Origin: Gammaproteobacteria bacterium
GTDB taxonomy: Bacteria > Pseudomonadota > Gammaproteobacteria > JAADJB01
Assembly (NCBI GenBank): GCA_013151035.1
Contig: JAADJB010000040.1
Location: 1-64,000, forward strand
Length of the DNA stretch: 64,000 bases
Reading direction: 5' to 3'
Positions 56,858 through 64,000 of this stretch are shown here, piece after piece (position 1 is the first letter of the stretch; each line of letters starts with the position of its first letter). A program made the position numbers and the translations under genes. The notes under the pieces are model-generated. The model was not told the DNA's origin. It saw only the letters and a program-made list of their open reading frames with translations, and did not search any database.

Positions 56858-58597
56858 ATGAATATTTCACGTCGAGAATTTATCCAGATGCTTGCTGTTG
56901 CAGGCGTATCCACCTTACAACTCGAAGGCTGTAGCACAAACAATGGTAATCGTTTTATGACGAGCGGAAACAATCCCGCCGATCTGTATGAATTACCCGC
57001 ATTTGGCAATGTCTCGATAATGCATTACACCGATTGCCATGCGCAATTAATGCCGATTCACTTTCGTGAACCCAATATTAATCTGGGCATTGGCAGTATG
57101 CGTGGACAACCGCCACATCTAGTGGGAGAAAACCTGCTCAAACACTATGGCATCCGGCCAGGCTCTGCCGAGGCCAATGCCCTGACTTATATTGATTTCA
57201 CTGAGGCATCGAAGAAATTTGGTAAGGTTGGTGGCTTTGCTCATCTATCCAGCCTGGTGAAAAAAATTCGCGCACAACGTCCAAACAGCCTGTTATTGGA
57301 TGGTGGTGATACCTGGCAGGGGTCAGCCACAGCATTATGGACCAACGCACAGGATATGGTTGATGCACAACTGTTACTCGGCGTGGATATAATGACATCG
57401 CACTGGGAGATGACCTTTGGTGCCGAACGTGTGCAGGAAATCATTAATAATGATTTTAAGGGGAAAATCGATTTTGTAGCACAAAATGTCGTTGATAATA
57501 ACTGGGGTGACCCCATATTCAAGCCCTATGTTATTCGTAATATTAACGGCATCCCTACCGCCATTATTGGACAAGCATTCCCCTACACCCCGATTGCCAA
57601 TCCCCGCTATATGATTCCGGACTGGAGTTTTGGTATACAGGATGAAAATATGCAGGCGATGGTTAACAAAGCTCGGGGTGAAGGTGCTCAGGTTGTTGTG
57701 GTGCTATCACATAACGGCATGGATGTTGATTTGAAGATGGCCAGCCGTGTAACGGGTATTGATGCCATCATGGGCGGACATACGCATGATGCCATCCCGT
57801 CACCCACTATTGTTAATAACCTGGGTGGCAAGACACTGGTCACTAATGCCGGTTCAAATGGCAAGTTCCTCGCTGTGCTCGACTTTGATGTAAAAAATGG
57901 TCGTGTACGCGATTTCCGTTATAAACTGCTGCCAGTATTTTCTAACCTGATTGAGGCTGACCCAGAGATGGAGGCGTACATCAACAAGGTTCGCGCACCC
58001 TATCTGGATAATCTGCAACGGGAACTTGCCATCACCGACAGTCTGCTCTACCGTCGTGGAAATTTCAATGGTACCTTTGACCAGCTTATCTGTGATGCAC
58101 TGATCGAGGTTATGGATGCACCGATATCACTCTCACCCGGCTTTCGCTGGGGAGTGAGTGTATTACCCGGTGAACCCATTACCTTCGAACAGGTGATGAG
58201 TCAAACCGCTATCACCTATCCAACCGTATCCGTTGACATGGTTACGGGTGGACGCATCAAGGAAGTTCTGGAAGATGTCGCCGACAACCTGTTTAATATA
58301 GATCCCTACTACCAACAAGGCGGTGATATGGTGCGCGTTGGCGGTCTACGCTACAGCATTAATCCACATAAAAAGATTGGTCAACGCATCAATGATATGG
58401 AACTCAATGGACAAGCACTGATGCCCAACAAGGAATATCCAGTAGCCGGCTGGGCCAGTGTTGGTCGGCCACTAGAGGGTAGACCAGTATGGGATGTTGT
58501 TGAAGAATACCTAACCAGTAAGAAAACCATTCGCATTGATCATCTGAACACACCCAAGATTATTGGTGTTAAGGGTAATCCCGGGTATAAGCCATAA
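56858..58597 (+). CDS. soxB: Thiosulfohydrolase SoxB
   Basis: 579 aa, manganese-dependent 5'-nucleotidase fold enzyme that releases sulfate from SoxY-bound thiosulfonate. Tat-like leader SRREFIQMLAVAGV, then HYTDCHAQLMPIHFREP, GGDTWQGSATALWT, VVVLSHNGMDVDLKMA and GGHTHDAIPSP. It follows the terminator after soxA by 30 bp, so either readthrough or its own promoter serves it. No soxCD is found in the window. Confidence 0.96.
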   Translation: MNISRREFIQMLAVAGVSTLQLEGCSTNNGNRFMTSGNNPADLYELPAFGNVSIMHYTDCHAQLMPIHFREPNINLGIGSMRGQPPHLVGENLLKHYGIRPGSAEANALTYIDFTEASKKFGKVGGFAHLSSLVKKIRAQRPNSLLLDGGDTWQGSATALWTNAQDMVDAQLLLGVDIMTSHWEMTFGAERVQEIINNDFKGKIDFVAQNVVDNNWGDPIFKPYVIRNINGIPTAIIGQAFPYTPIANPRYMIPDWSFGIQDENMQAMVNKARGEGAQVVVVLSHNGMDVDLKMASRVTGIDAIMGGHTHDAIPSPTIVNNLGGKTLVTNAGSNGKFLAVLDFDVKNGRVRDFRYKLLPVFSNLIEADPEMEAYINKVRAPYLDNLQRELAITDSLLYRRGNFNGTFDQLICDALIEVMDAPISLSPGFRWGVSVLPGEPITFEQVMSQTAITYPTVSVDMVTGGRIKEVLEDVADNLFNIDPYYQQGGDMVRVGGLRYSINPHKKIGQRINDMELNGQALMPNKEYPVAGWASVGRPLEGRPVWDVVEEYLTSKKTIRIDHLNTPKIIGVKGNPGYKP

Positions 58598-58604
58598 ATT
58601 CAAT

Positions 58605-58655
58605 GGTGCGTGGTATGCACCCTACCTTTCATCGGTAGGGTGCGCATTGCGCACC
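58605..58655. repeat. Two palindromic repeats, opposite orientation, after soxB
   Basis: Copies at 58605-58626 and 58634-58655 face each other between the convergent soxB and doxX genes and together form a long hairpin. Confidence 0.8.
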
Positions 58656-58663
58656 GCAAATCT

Positions 58664-59263
58664 CTACGCGCCAACCATCTTGCGATGCACCCAATAATCT
58701 ACACTCAAATAACGCCCCGCACCAACAAAAAACAACACCAATAACATAATAAAATAGGTGGCGGCAAACTCAATCCCGTTATTCAACATGGCAAGACTAC
58801 CATGCTCAGTCAGCCACTCATAATTCCCGTATTCCTGCAGGATCTCTCTGGCACTTTGCAACCGCTCCATCGCAGCAACACTCCGATCATTAGCAAATAA
58901 ACTCCCAGTACCCTCCGCAATGGCAAGCCAGCCATGCTGCCAATGCACTGTTAATGCAGCAACCACCATCGTCGCCATTAATGGTACCGATATATAACGC
59001 ACACCCAGACCCAGTAAAAGTAATACCGAACCCACAATCTCGGTTGATGTTGCCAGCCATGCCATCAGTTCTGGAAAAGGTAGTCCCAGCCCCCAATCAG
59101 GATTAGCAAACCACTCAATCGTACCCTCCATATGAGTAATTTTATTCGTACCCGCCATCCAGAATATCGGAGCCAGATAAAGCCGTAACAACAAGGGTGC
59201 AATAAAATCCATACTACGAGTCAGGTTTAACCAACCGTGTATCCTGAGTAACATCATCTTCAT
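58664..59263 (-). CDS. DoxX-family membrane protein, probable HvfX-like partner of the RiPP operon
   Basis: 199 aa with four membrane segments (PLLLRLYLAPIFWMAG, MAWLATSTEIVGSVLLLLGLGVRYISVPLMATMVVAALTVHW and a C-terminal FAATYFIMLLVLFFVGAG). A long loop (GWLAIAEGTGSLFANDRS...) between segments is typical of DoxX proteins found beside DUF692 genes. Those are thought to help copper handling or maturation in HvfABC-type systems. It is divergent from the sigma-factor operon across about 270 bp of repeats, which fits joint control. Function inferred from context. Confidence 0.7.
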   Translation of the reverse strand: MKMMLLRIHGWLNLTRSMDFIAPLLLRLYLAPIFWMAGTNKITHMEGTIEWFANPDWGLGLPFPELMAWLATSTEIVGSVLLLLGLGVRYISVPLMATMVVAALTVHWQHGWLAIAEGTGSLFANDRSVAAMERLQSAREILQEYGNYEWLTEHGSLAMLNNGIEFAATYFIMLLVLFFVGAGRYLSVDYWVHRKMVGA

Positions 59264-59284
59264 TATTTATTCTCCTTAAATATG

Positions 59285-59450
59285 TAGGGTGCGTACTATT
59301 TATAGTTAGTCCTTTTACATGGAAAAACCTGACAGAAATAATTGCATTCTTTGACTCATTTAGATTTATTTGGTGCGCACTGCGCACCCTACCACTTAAT
59401 AGGTAGGGTGCGTACCACGCACCAATATCCCTGGTAGGGTACCACTCACC
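59285..59450. repeat. Cluster of palindromic repeats in the doxX-sigma divergent region
   Basis: Half copy at 59285-59296, full copies at 59372-59393 and 59402-59423 facing each other, degenerate copy at 59433-59450. The 269-bp gap 59264-59532 must also hold the promoters of both genes; I could not place them with confidence. Confidence 0.75.
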
Positions 59451-59532
59451 AATGCCCTGTTATAGATTGATATATACGAGACATCTAGACTTTGTTAGGC
59501 TAAACACATCATTCAATACTTACCTCGCTATA

Positions 59533-60114
59533 ATGGAACAACATAGCCCAACTGATAACAGAAGTCACCCCGCCAACACCTGGCTGGATGAACACGGCGA
59601 TGTGCTTTATCGCTTTGCCCTATTACGACTGGGTAATCCACATCTGGCCGAAGAGGCAGTACAGGAAACCCTGGTTGCAGCCCTGCAAGGCTGGAGTAAA
59701 TTTAGTGGTCGAGCCTCGGTACGCACCTGGCTAACCGGCATCCTCAAAAACAAGATTATTGATCACTTTCGTCGCTCCCAACGTGAGGTCCCTTTGCCTG
59801 ATGACTGGTACGACAATGATCCCTTTAGCGATCACTTTGTCGATGAGGGGCATTGGAGCTTTACCTTAAAGGACTGGGGAAAGCCTGAATCCATGTTAGA
59901 ACAGGGAGAATTCTGGCGCGTATTACAAGAATGCCTGGATAAAATTCCACCGCGCCTGCGCCATGCTTTTTTAATGCGCGAGGTAATGGAGGAAAAAAGT
60001 GAAAAAGTGTGTCAGGATCTTGATATTAGCCCGACCAACCTATGGACTATGCTTTACCGTGCCCGTATGGGACTTCGGAAGTGCTTTGAAAAAACAGGAG
60101 TTAAACCATCCTAA
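59533..60114 (+). CDS. ECF-type RNA polymerase sigma factor
   Basis: 193 aa from ATG 59533 (MEQHSPTDN); the start is uncertain because no clear Shine-Dalgarno is seen, and an in-frame ATG exists at 59452. Sigma-2 region: WLDEHGDVLYRFALLRLGNPHLAEEAVQETLVAAL, then RTWLTGILKNKIIDHFR. Sigma-4 region: IPPRLRHAFLMREVMEEKSEKVCQDLDISPTNLWTMLYRARMGLRKCF. It is translationally linked to the zinc anti-sigma gene and upstream of the peptide/MNIO genes it probably controls. Confidence 0.85.
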   Translation: MEQHSPTDNRSHPANTWLDEHGDVLYRFALLRLGNPHLAEEAVQETLVAALQGWSKFSGRASVRTWLTGILKNKIIDHFRRSQREVPLPDDWYDNDPFSDHFVDEGHWSFTLKDWGKPESMLEQGEFWRVLQECLDKIPPRLRHAFLMREVMEEKSEKVCQDLDISPTNLWTMLYRARMGLRKCFEKTGVKPS

Positions 60115-60365
60115 GTTGTAAACAAGCGAGCTATTTAATATCCAGACATCAAGATCAACCGTTACGTTGGCGTGATCGTCTGGGTTTACGCATTCATTTA
60201 TGGATGTGTACTAATTGTCGCCGTTTTGAGCAACAGATTGGATTTTTAACTCACGCCATGCACCATTTATCTCGTCAAACACTGGATAACAAGGATACAG
60301 AAGGCGGACTTTCTGAACAAACACGAAAACGTATACAACATAATATAGAATCATATAAACCATAA
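60108..60365 (+). CDS. Zinc-binding anti-sigma factor with probable ATC start
   Basis: An 85-residue frame (ILSCKQASYLISRHQDQPLRWRD...) directly follows the sigma gene. It contains HLWMCTNC, the H-x3-C-x2-C motif of ZAS/zf-HC2 anti-sigma factors, with another Cys at position 4. There is no ATG, GTG or TTG before Met35. An in-frame TAA at 60102-60104 limits the start to ATC 60108 (or CTA 60111). AGGAG at 60097-60101 lies six bases before the ATC, good for initiation, and the frame overlaps the sigma stop by 7 bp. No membrane segment. Probably senses metal or redox through its Cys/His cluster (inference). Confidence 0.7.
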   Translation: MLSCKQASYLISRHQDQPLRWRDRLGLRIHLWMCTNCRRFEQQIGFLTHAMHHLSRQTLDNKDTEGGLSEQTRKRIQHNIESYKP

Positions 60366-60389
60366 AGACCTTAACCACGGAGTAATCAA

Positions 60390-60842
60390 ATGAAAAAATT
60401 AACAACCCTATCACTCGCACTAACCGCAGTTATCAGCATGACCCCTGCACTTGCCAGTGAAAACCCATTTTCAGCCAATGTCATGGCATCAGGCTACCAG
60501 GTCGCATCCGCTGATGACAAATCAGCCGAAGGCAAATGTGGTGAAGCCAAGTGTGGCGGTAACATGAAGATGAAAATGGACAAGAGCAAGATGAAAGAAG
60601 GTAAGTGCGGCGGCAGCATGAAAATGGATATGGACAAGAGCAAGATGAAAGAAGGTAAGTGTGGCGGCAGCATGAAAATGGATATGGACAAGAGCAAGAT
60701 GAAGGAAGGCAAGTGCGGCGGCAGCATGAAAATGGATATGGACAAAAGCAAGATGAAGGAAGGCAAGTGTGGCGGCAGCATGAAGATGGATATGGACAAG
60801 AAAAAAGATAAAATGAAAGAAGGCAAGTGTGGCGGCATGTAG
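60390..60842 (+). CDS. HvfA/bufferin-like RiPP precursor with tandem EGKCG repeats
   Basis: 150 aa. Sec signal peptide (cleaved near ALA at 22), a short spacer, then a Lys/Met/Gly/Cys-rich region. It has seven cysteines: six in EGKCG and one in EAKCG. Five of them are in near-identical 18-residue units KMKEGKCGGSMKMDMDKS (54-bp tandem repeats). EGKCG is the motif modified by MNIO enzymes in Haemophilus HvfA; modified peptides bind copper (established for HvfABC and bufferins). The Met/Asp blocks could add metal ligands. GGAG precedes the ATG. No homology to other proteins seen. Confidence 0.85.
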   Translation: MKKLTTLSLALTAVISMTPALASENPFSANVMASGYQVASADDKSAEGKCGEAKCGGNMKMKMDKSKMKEGKCGGSMKMDMDKSKMKEGKCGGSMKMDMDKSKMKEGKCGGSMKMDMDKSKMKEGKCGGSMKMDMDKKKDKMKEGKCGGM

Positions 60843-60851
60843 GCAAGAGAG

Positions 60852-61691
60852 ATGAATGCTGTCCTGCAAGGTGCGGGTCTGGGTCTACGACGTGAACTTA
60901 TTAATGACCTGAGCCGCACAATTCCGGATGCTATCCAGTTCTTCGAGCTTGCACCCGAGAACTGGATGGAGGTCGGTGGTCAATGGCGTAAGCAATTACG
61001 CCATTTCTCTACCGAACGTCCTGTCGTGGCACATGGCTTGTCGTTGTCACTCGGTAGCCTGGATCCACTGGACGAGGGGTTTGTACAACGCATCGGGCAC
61101 TTTCTGGATGAATACAATATCCCCCTATACACCGAACACCTGTCATGGTGTAGCGATGAAGGACACCTGTACGACCTGTTACCCATTCCATTTACCTTCG
61201 ATGCAGTCGAGCATGTAGCCAGCCGCATTCGACGCGTACAAGAGATCCTGCAACGCCGTATCGCGATTGAAAATGCCTCTTACTATGTCGCACCACCAAT
61301 GGCTGAGATGAGCGAGGCTGAATTCATCTGTGCTGTACTGAAGGCGGCTGATTGCGATTTACATCTTGATGTGAATAACATCTATGTCAACAGCATCAAT
61401 TTTAACTTTGATCCACACCCGTTTATCCAGCAACTCCCGGCTGAACGAGTCGTCTATATGCACATGGCAGGGCACTATCAAAAGAGCCAAGACCTGATTA
61501 TTGATACCCACGGAGCCGATGTTATTGAATCGGTGTGGGAACTATTGGCCTATACCTATCAACAGATCGGAATACACCCTACACTGTTGGAACGCGATTT
61601 CAACATCCCGCCATTATCCACCCTGTTACCCGAGGTAGAACGTATTGCCCAATTACAAATAGAAGCAGGAAAACATGAACAAGTCGCCTGA
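60852..61691 (+). CDS. DUF692/MNIO-family peptide-modifying enzyme, HvfB/BufB-like
   Basis: 279 aa TIM-barrel enzyme of the multinuclear non-heme iron oxidative family. Iron-ligand segments are visible: VAHGLSLSLGS, YTEHLSW, IAIENASYYVAP, LHLDVNNIYVN and HMAGHYQ, ending with the LLERDFNIPP motif. It would oxidise the EGKCG cysteines of the peptide encoded 9 bp upstream, giving oxazolone/thioamide or thiooxazole groups. AGAGAG precedes the ATG; the stop overlaps the next gene by 17 bp. Confidence 0.9.
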   Translation: MNAVLQGAGLGLRRELINDLSRTIPDAIQFFELAPENWMEVGGQWRKQLRHFSTERPVVAHGLSLSLGSLDPLDEGFVQRIGHFLDEYNIPLYTEHLSWCSDEGHLYDLLPIPFTFDAVEHVASRIRRVQEILQRRIAIENASYYVAPPMAEMSEAEFICAVLKAADCDLHLDVNNIYVNSINFNFDPHPFIQQLPAERVVYMHMAGHYQKSQDLIIDTHGADVIESVWELLAYTYQQIGIHPTLLERDFNIPPLSTLLPEVERIAQLQIEAGKHEQVA

Positions 61692-62442
61692 GCGAAAAAG
61701 CTATCAGGACTACCAACACCAGTTCGCCCAGCATCTACGTAACTCCGCAGTAAATCCCGCTCCTGAAGGTGCAGACCCACAACGTATGCAAGTTTACGAA
61801 GATCTAATCTTTAATAACTTCAACAGCTTTCTACTTAACTGCTTCCCCATTACCCATGACATTCTGGGTAACAAAGCATGGCACAAGCTGACTAAACAGG
61901 GCTTTGCCGAGAGTCATAGCCCCAGCCCCTTGTTTCGTGATATTCCCGCAACATTTCTTGCATGGCTACAAACAAAAACAACCGAACCCTTGCCGCAATA
62001 CCCCTGGCTGTATGAGTTTATGCACTATGAATGGATCGAACTCAGCGTAAAAACGGATACGGCTGATCTGGATACCGTAGTCATACCGGATCAATCAGGT
62101 GATCGACTTGATAATAAATTAGTGCTCAATCCCACCGCACAACTCGCCTGTTATCATTGGCCGGTACACACCATCAGCCCAGATAATTCGACACCAGTGA
62201 TATCGGAACAAGCTCATTGTTTTCTGATCTTTCGTAAGAAAGACGACGAGGTACACTTTATCGAAGTCAACCCTCTTACCGCACAACTCATTCAACAACT
62301 ACAGGAATCATCAGAGCAGCCATTAAGACAGATACTAAAAAAACTAGCCAACACAGTCTATCAAGGTTCTGTTCAAGATCTGGAAACGGCTATCCCGCCA
62401 TTGCTAACAAGTCTACAACAACAAGAGCTTATCCTGAGCTGA
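61675..62442 (+). CDS. DUF2063 partner protein, HvfC/BufC-like
   Basis: 255 aa. N-terminal DUF2063 (QDYQHQFAQHLR, RMQVYEDLIFNNFNSFLLNCFPITHDILG, WLYEFMHYEWIEL) and a C-terminal domain with RKKDDEVHFIEVNPLTAQLIQQL. Its homologues bind the precursor and MNIO protein and are needed for modification. Overlap with the MNIO gene implies stoichiometric expression. Confidence 0.88.
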   Translation: MNKSPERKSYQDYQHQFAQHLRNSAVNPAPEGADPQRMQVYEDLIFNNFNSFLLNCFPITHDILGNKAWHKLTKQGFAESHSPSPLFRDIPATFLAWLQTKTTEPLPQYPWLYEFMHYEWIELSVKTDTADLDTVVIPDQSGDRLDNKLVLNPTAQLACYHWPVHTISPDNSTPVISEQAHCFLIFRKKDDEVHFIEVNPLTAQLIQQLQESSEQPLRQILKKLANTVYQGSVQDLETAIPPLLTSLQQQELILS

Positions 62443-62507
62443 GACCGCAACAACCTTCCCTACCTTTTTTCAAGCCTGGCACCGAAGATCGCTAGTCTGC
62501 CACTCAC

Positions 62508-63389
62508 TCAAAGATCCAGAATGGATAAATCCAGATGCCCATCCTTCACCGGAGGACACCAAAAATAGCTACCACTCAAGGGCTGAGTGAAATCAAACAG
62601 CGCATCAACCACACCATCATCCTGCCCAATCATACGATTTAATTGTGCCTCAAAGGCATCCAACGTCTTGCCAAAGGCAACAAAATTCAGACCTGCAGAC
62701 ATCGCATCAGACCAAGGCATTGAACGACGCAACAAAAAAGCCTCTGGATCAAAATCTTCTTGCGCCGTACGCTTAACATGTGCTGATACCGGAGCATCAT
62801 CAATCTCTTCATTATCGCTAATCTGTCGACCAACACTATTATCCTGTTGCTCCACCGTCATCAAATCAAAGACATCAAAATCATGCAGCCATTGTTGCAC
62901 CGCAACAAAACTCGAACCATCAAGTCCCTCACCTTGCCCCTGCACCAGTGCAGCATTAATCGCATCCTCACCCTGAGGGTTTTCAGTGCCATCCTCGTAG
63001 CCTGTCATATCATTTCCTGTTTTATACTGAAATGAATCAATAACATTATCGAGACTAAATGCGGGATAGAGCAGCGCCTCAATTTTTCGTGAACGATGAT
63101 ACAGATCACCCCGATCAGTACCCCGCAACCAGCACCAGAGTGCCGCAGGTGTAGATGGAATATCAATGCCACTGCCGGTAAGTACCGGGAATGAACGTAG
63201 ACCAGGGATCTCTTTATCCACTGCCTTTATCAGAGAGAGCCCCAGCCCAACAACCGTTTGTTGCAGACCATCCATCTGTGCCAATGCCCGCAGGCTATCT
63301 GACAACCCCTCGCTGGAACGAATAGAAAAAACTAAATACCGCGCTTGCTCGGTTAGCGGTGCAAGAATACCTGACTGAGATAAATTCAT
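62508..63389 (-). CDS. Dyp-type heme peroxidase
   Basis: 293 aa from ATG 63389 (MNLSQSGILAPL; GGAGG just ahead); ATG 63401 would add four residues. Distal-site motif GYEDGTENP (GxxDG type), proximal heme His in APVSAHVKRTAQ, and FVAFGKTLDAFEAQLNRM and FDFTQPLSGSYFWCPP as in the YfeX group. No signal peptide. It converges on the RiPP operon with a 65-bp gap; a functional link is not shown. Confidence 0.92.
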   Translation of the reverse strand: MNLSQSGILAPLTEQARYLVFSIRSSEGLSDSLRALAQMDGLQQTVVGLGLSLIKAVDKEIPGLRSFPVLTGSGIDIPSTPAALWCWLRGTDRGDLYHRSRKIEALLYPAFSLDNVIDSFQYKTGNDMTGYEDGTENPQGEDAINAALVQGQGEGLDGSSFVAVQQWLHDFDVFDLMTVEQQDNSVGRQISDNEEIDDAPVSAHVKRTAQEDFDPEAFLLRRSMPWSDAMSAGLNFVAFGKTLDAFEAQLNRMIGQDDGVVDALFDFTQPLSGSYFWCPPVKDGHLDLSILDL

Positions 63390-63425
63390 TACTTCCTCCA
63401 TATTATTGCTGTCCCGCTAACTCAA

Positions 63426-63539
63426 GAGACAGGGATTGCGCCTCTCTACCAAAGACCCTTGCCCGCATGGGCGCGGGCGTGGAGCCCACATGGATGTATT
63501 CACGGCGTGTCTCTGGTAGAGAGGCGTGATCCATGGCTC
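63426..63539. repeat. Long inverted-repeat element, copy D
   Basis: 31-bp arms at 63426-63456 and 63509-63539; 52-bp loop with hairpin GCCCGC/GCGGGC and terminal GTATTCACGGCGT. It lies in the divergent region between the peroxidase and ATP-grasp genes, so here it is not downstream of a gene. An extra hairpin (GGGAATCTCTGATCAATTGT and its complement) follows at 63551-63590. Confidence 0.85.
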
Positions 63540-63664
63540 AAACTTACCAAGGGAATCTCTGATCAATTGTATATAATTGATCAGAGATTCCCAAGCCTAT
63601 TTTTTCTGCTAAAAAACAAGCTCGGCATTGTGATTAAGTTCCGATCATTATAAGCTCTTTTTCC

Positions 63665-64000
63665 ATGACTAAACCACTACTCCTGCTCATCGCACAGCCC
63701 AATAGCTACCGCATTGCCCCCTACATCCGGGCAGCGCAGACAATGGGACTAGAGATTCTAATAGCCTCACGCGGGGAACACTCTATGGTGTCTGAAGTGA
63801 ATGCCGGTCTACATATCGAACTGGATGATCTCGAAACATCACTTGCTGCCATCCTCAGCTATGCCGATAAGCACCCCTTTGTTGGTGTACTGGGTAGCGA
63901 TGATAGTACTGTGGAACTGGCAGCATACGTGGCTAAAGAACTCCAGTTACCGCATAACCCACCCGAGGCAGCAAAATTAACCCGACGCAAGGATCTGGCG
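63665..64000 (+). CDS. ATP-grasp domain protein, N-terminal part
   Basis: 112 codons before the window ends. N-terminal Rossmann-like PreATP-grasp domain: LLLIAQPNSYRIAPYIRAAQTMGLEILIASRGE, then GVLGSDDSTVELAAYVAKELQLPHNPPEAAKLTRRKDLA. This precedes ATP-grasp carboxylate-amine ligases of the PurK/CarB type. The ligase itself lies outside, so its substrate cannot be named. Confidence 0.75.
   Translation, partial: MTKPLLLLIAQPNSYRIAPYIRAAQTMGLEILIASRGEHSMVSEVNAGLHIELDDLETSLAAILSYADKHPFVGVLGSDDSTVELAAYVAKELQLPHNPPEAAKLTRRKDLA

Noticed and set aside
59529-59534. TATAAT as a -10 box for the sigma gene
   Set aside because: It overlaps the chosen ATG, so it could only serve if translation began further downstream; no suitable later start or -35 is seen.
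60481-60919. Several minus-strand open frames over the EGKCG repeats
   Set aside because: Shadows of a tandem-repeat gene; Cys/His/Ser-rich readings with no start context.
62508-63389. Dyp peroxidase as part of the RiPP operon
   Set aside because: It is on the opposite strand with its own promoter region. Proximity alone does not support a shared function, so it is annotated separately.

Overview
The window comes from a chemolithotrophic, sulfur-oxidising gammaproteobacterium that is motile or at least chemotactic. The evidence is a soxXYZA-soxB thiosulfate-oxidation locus, TusA and rhodanese genes, BamC and GcvR/Bcp neighbourhoods typical of Gammaproteobacteria, the nrdR-ribD-ribE-ribBA-ribH-nusB-thiL-pgpA order, and a complete che gene set. 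Base composition is moderate. Intergenic DNA is crowded with several families of short palindromic repeats. I do not assign a genus.

Layout: 1-2453 is a scrambled area with a broken 5' copy of xseB, a lipoprotein built from seven 51-residue repeats, and the remains of an IS91-type transposase. 2477-16669 (+) holds xseB-ispA, then a five-gene block (C92-type hydrolase, fadE-, fadI-, fadJ- and fadD-like) and a secreted metalloprotease, then dxs-queD-folE2. The fatty-acid block appears to split the usual xseB-ispA-dxs run. 16709-26967 (-) is glyA, nrdR, the riboflavin/thiamin genes, pgpA and a large sulfotransferase/TPR/glycosyltransferase fusion. 27151-37679 (-) is one chemotaxis cluster (STAS, cheY, cheA, cheW, mcp, cheR, cheD, cheB) ending in a STAS plus REC-PP2C-HATPase pair of partner-switching type. 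37911-44915 (-) is purL, an MBL hydrolase, bamC and dapA. 45068-51665 is gcvR and bcp (+), then an AI-2E permease, a small unknown protein, a LysR regulator, a second chemoreceptor and a FadL-type porin (-). 52067-58597 carries sulfur metabolism: tusA and rhodanese (-), a BepA-like M48 protease and soxXYZA/soxB (+).

58664-63389 is the most interesting region. A divergent DoxX gene faces an operon of ECF sigma factor, zinc anti-sigma factor (no ATG/GTG/TTG start; probable ATC), a small secreted peptide with seven cysteines in EGKCG-type tandem repeats, a DUF692/MNIO enzyme and a DUF2063 partner. This is the layout of the recently described cysteine-modified, copper-binding RiPP systems (HvfABC/bufferin type). 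A Dyp-type peroxidase converges on it, and an ATP-grasp gene runs off the right edge.

Four copies of a 90-115 bp element whose long arms differ in sequence yet stay complementary, a 160-bp IS5-like MITE, and over a dozen GGTAGGGTGCGYRNYRCGCACC palindromes are the main non-coding structures. One of those palindromes is translated as the C-terminus of the FadJ-like protein, and another provides the stop of the xseB fragment.
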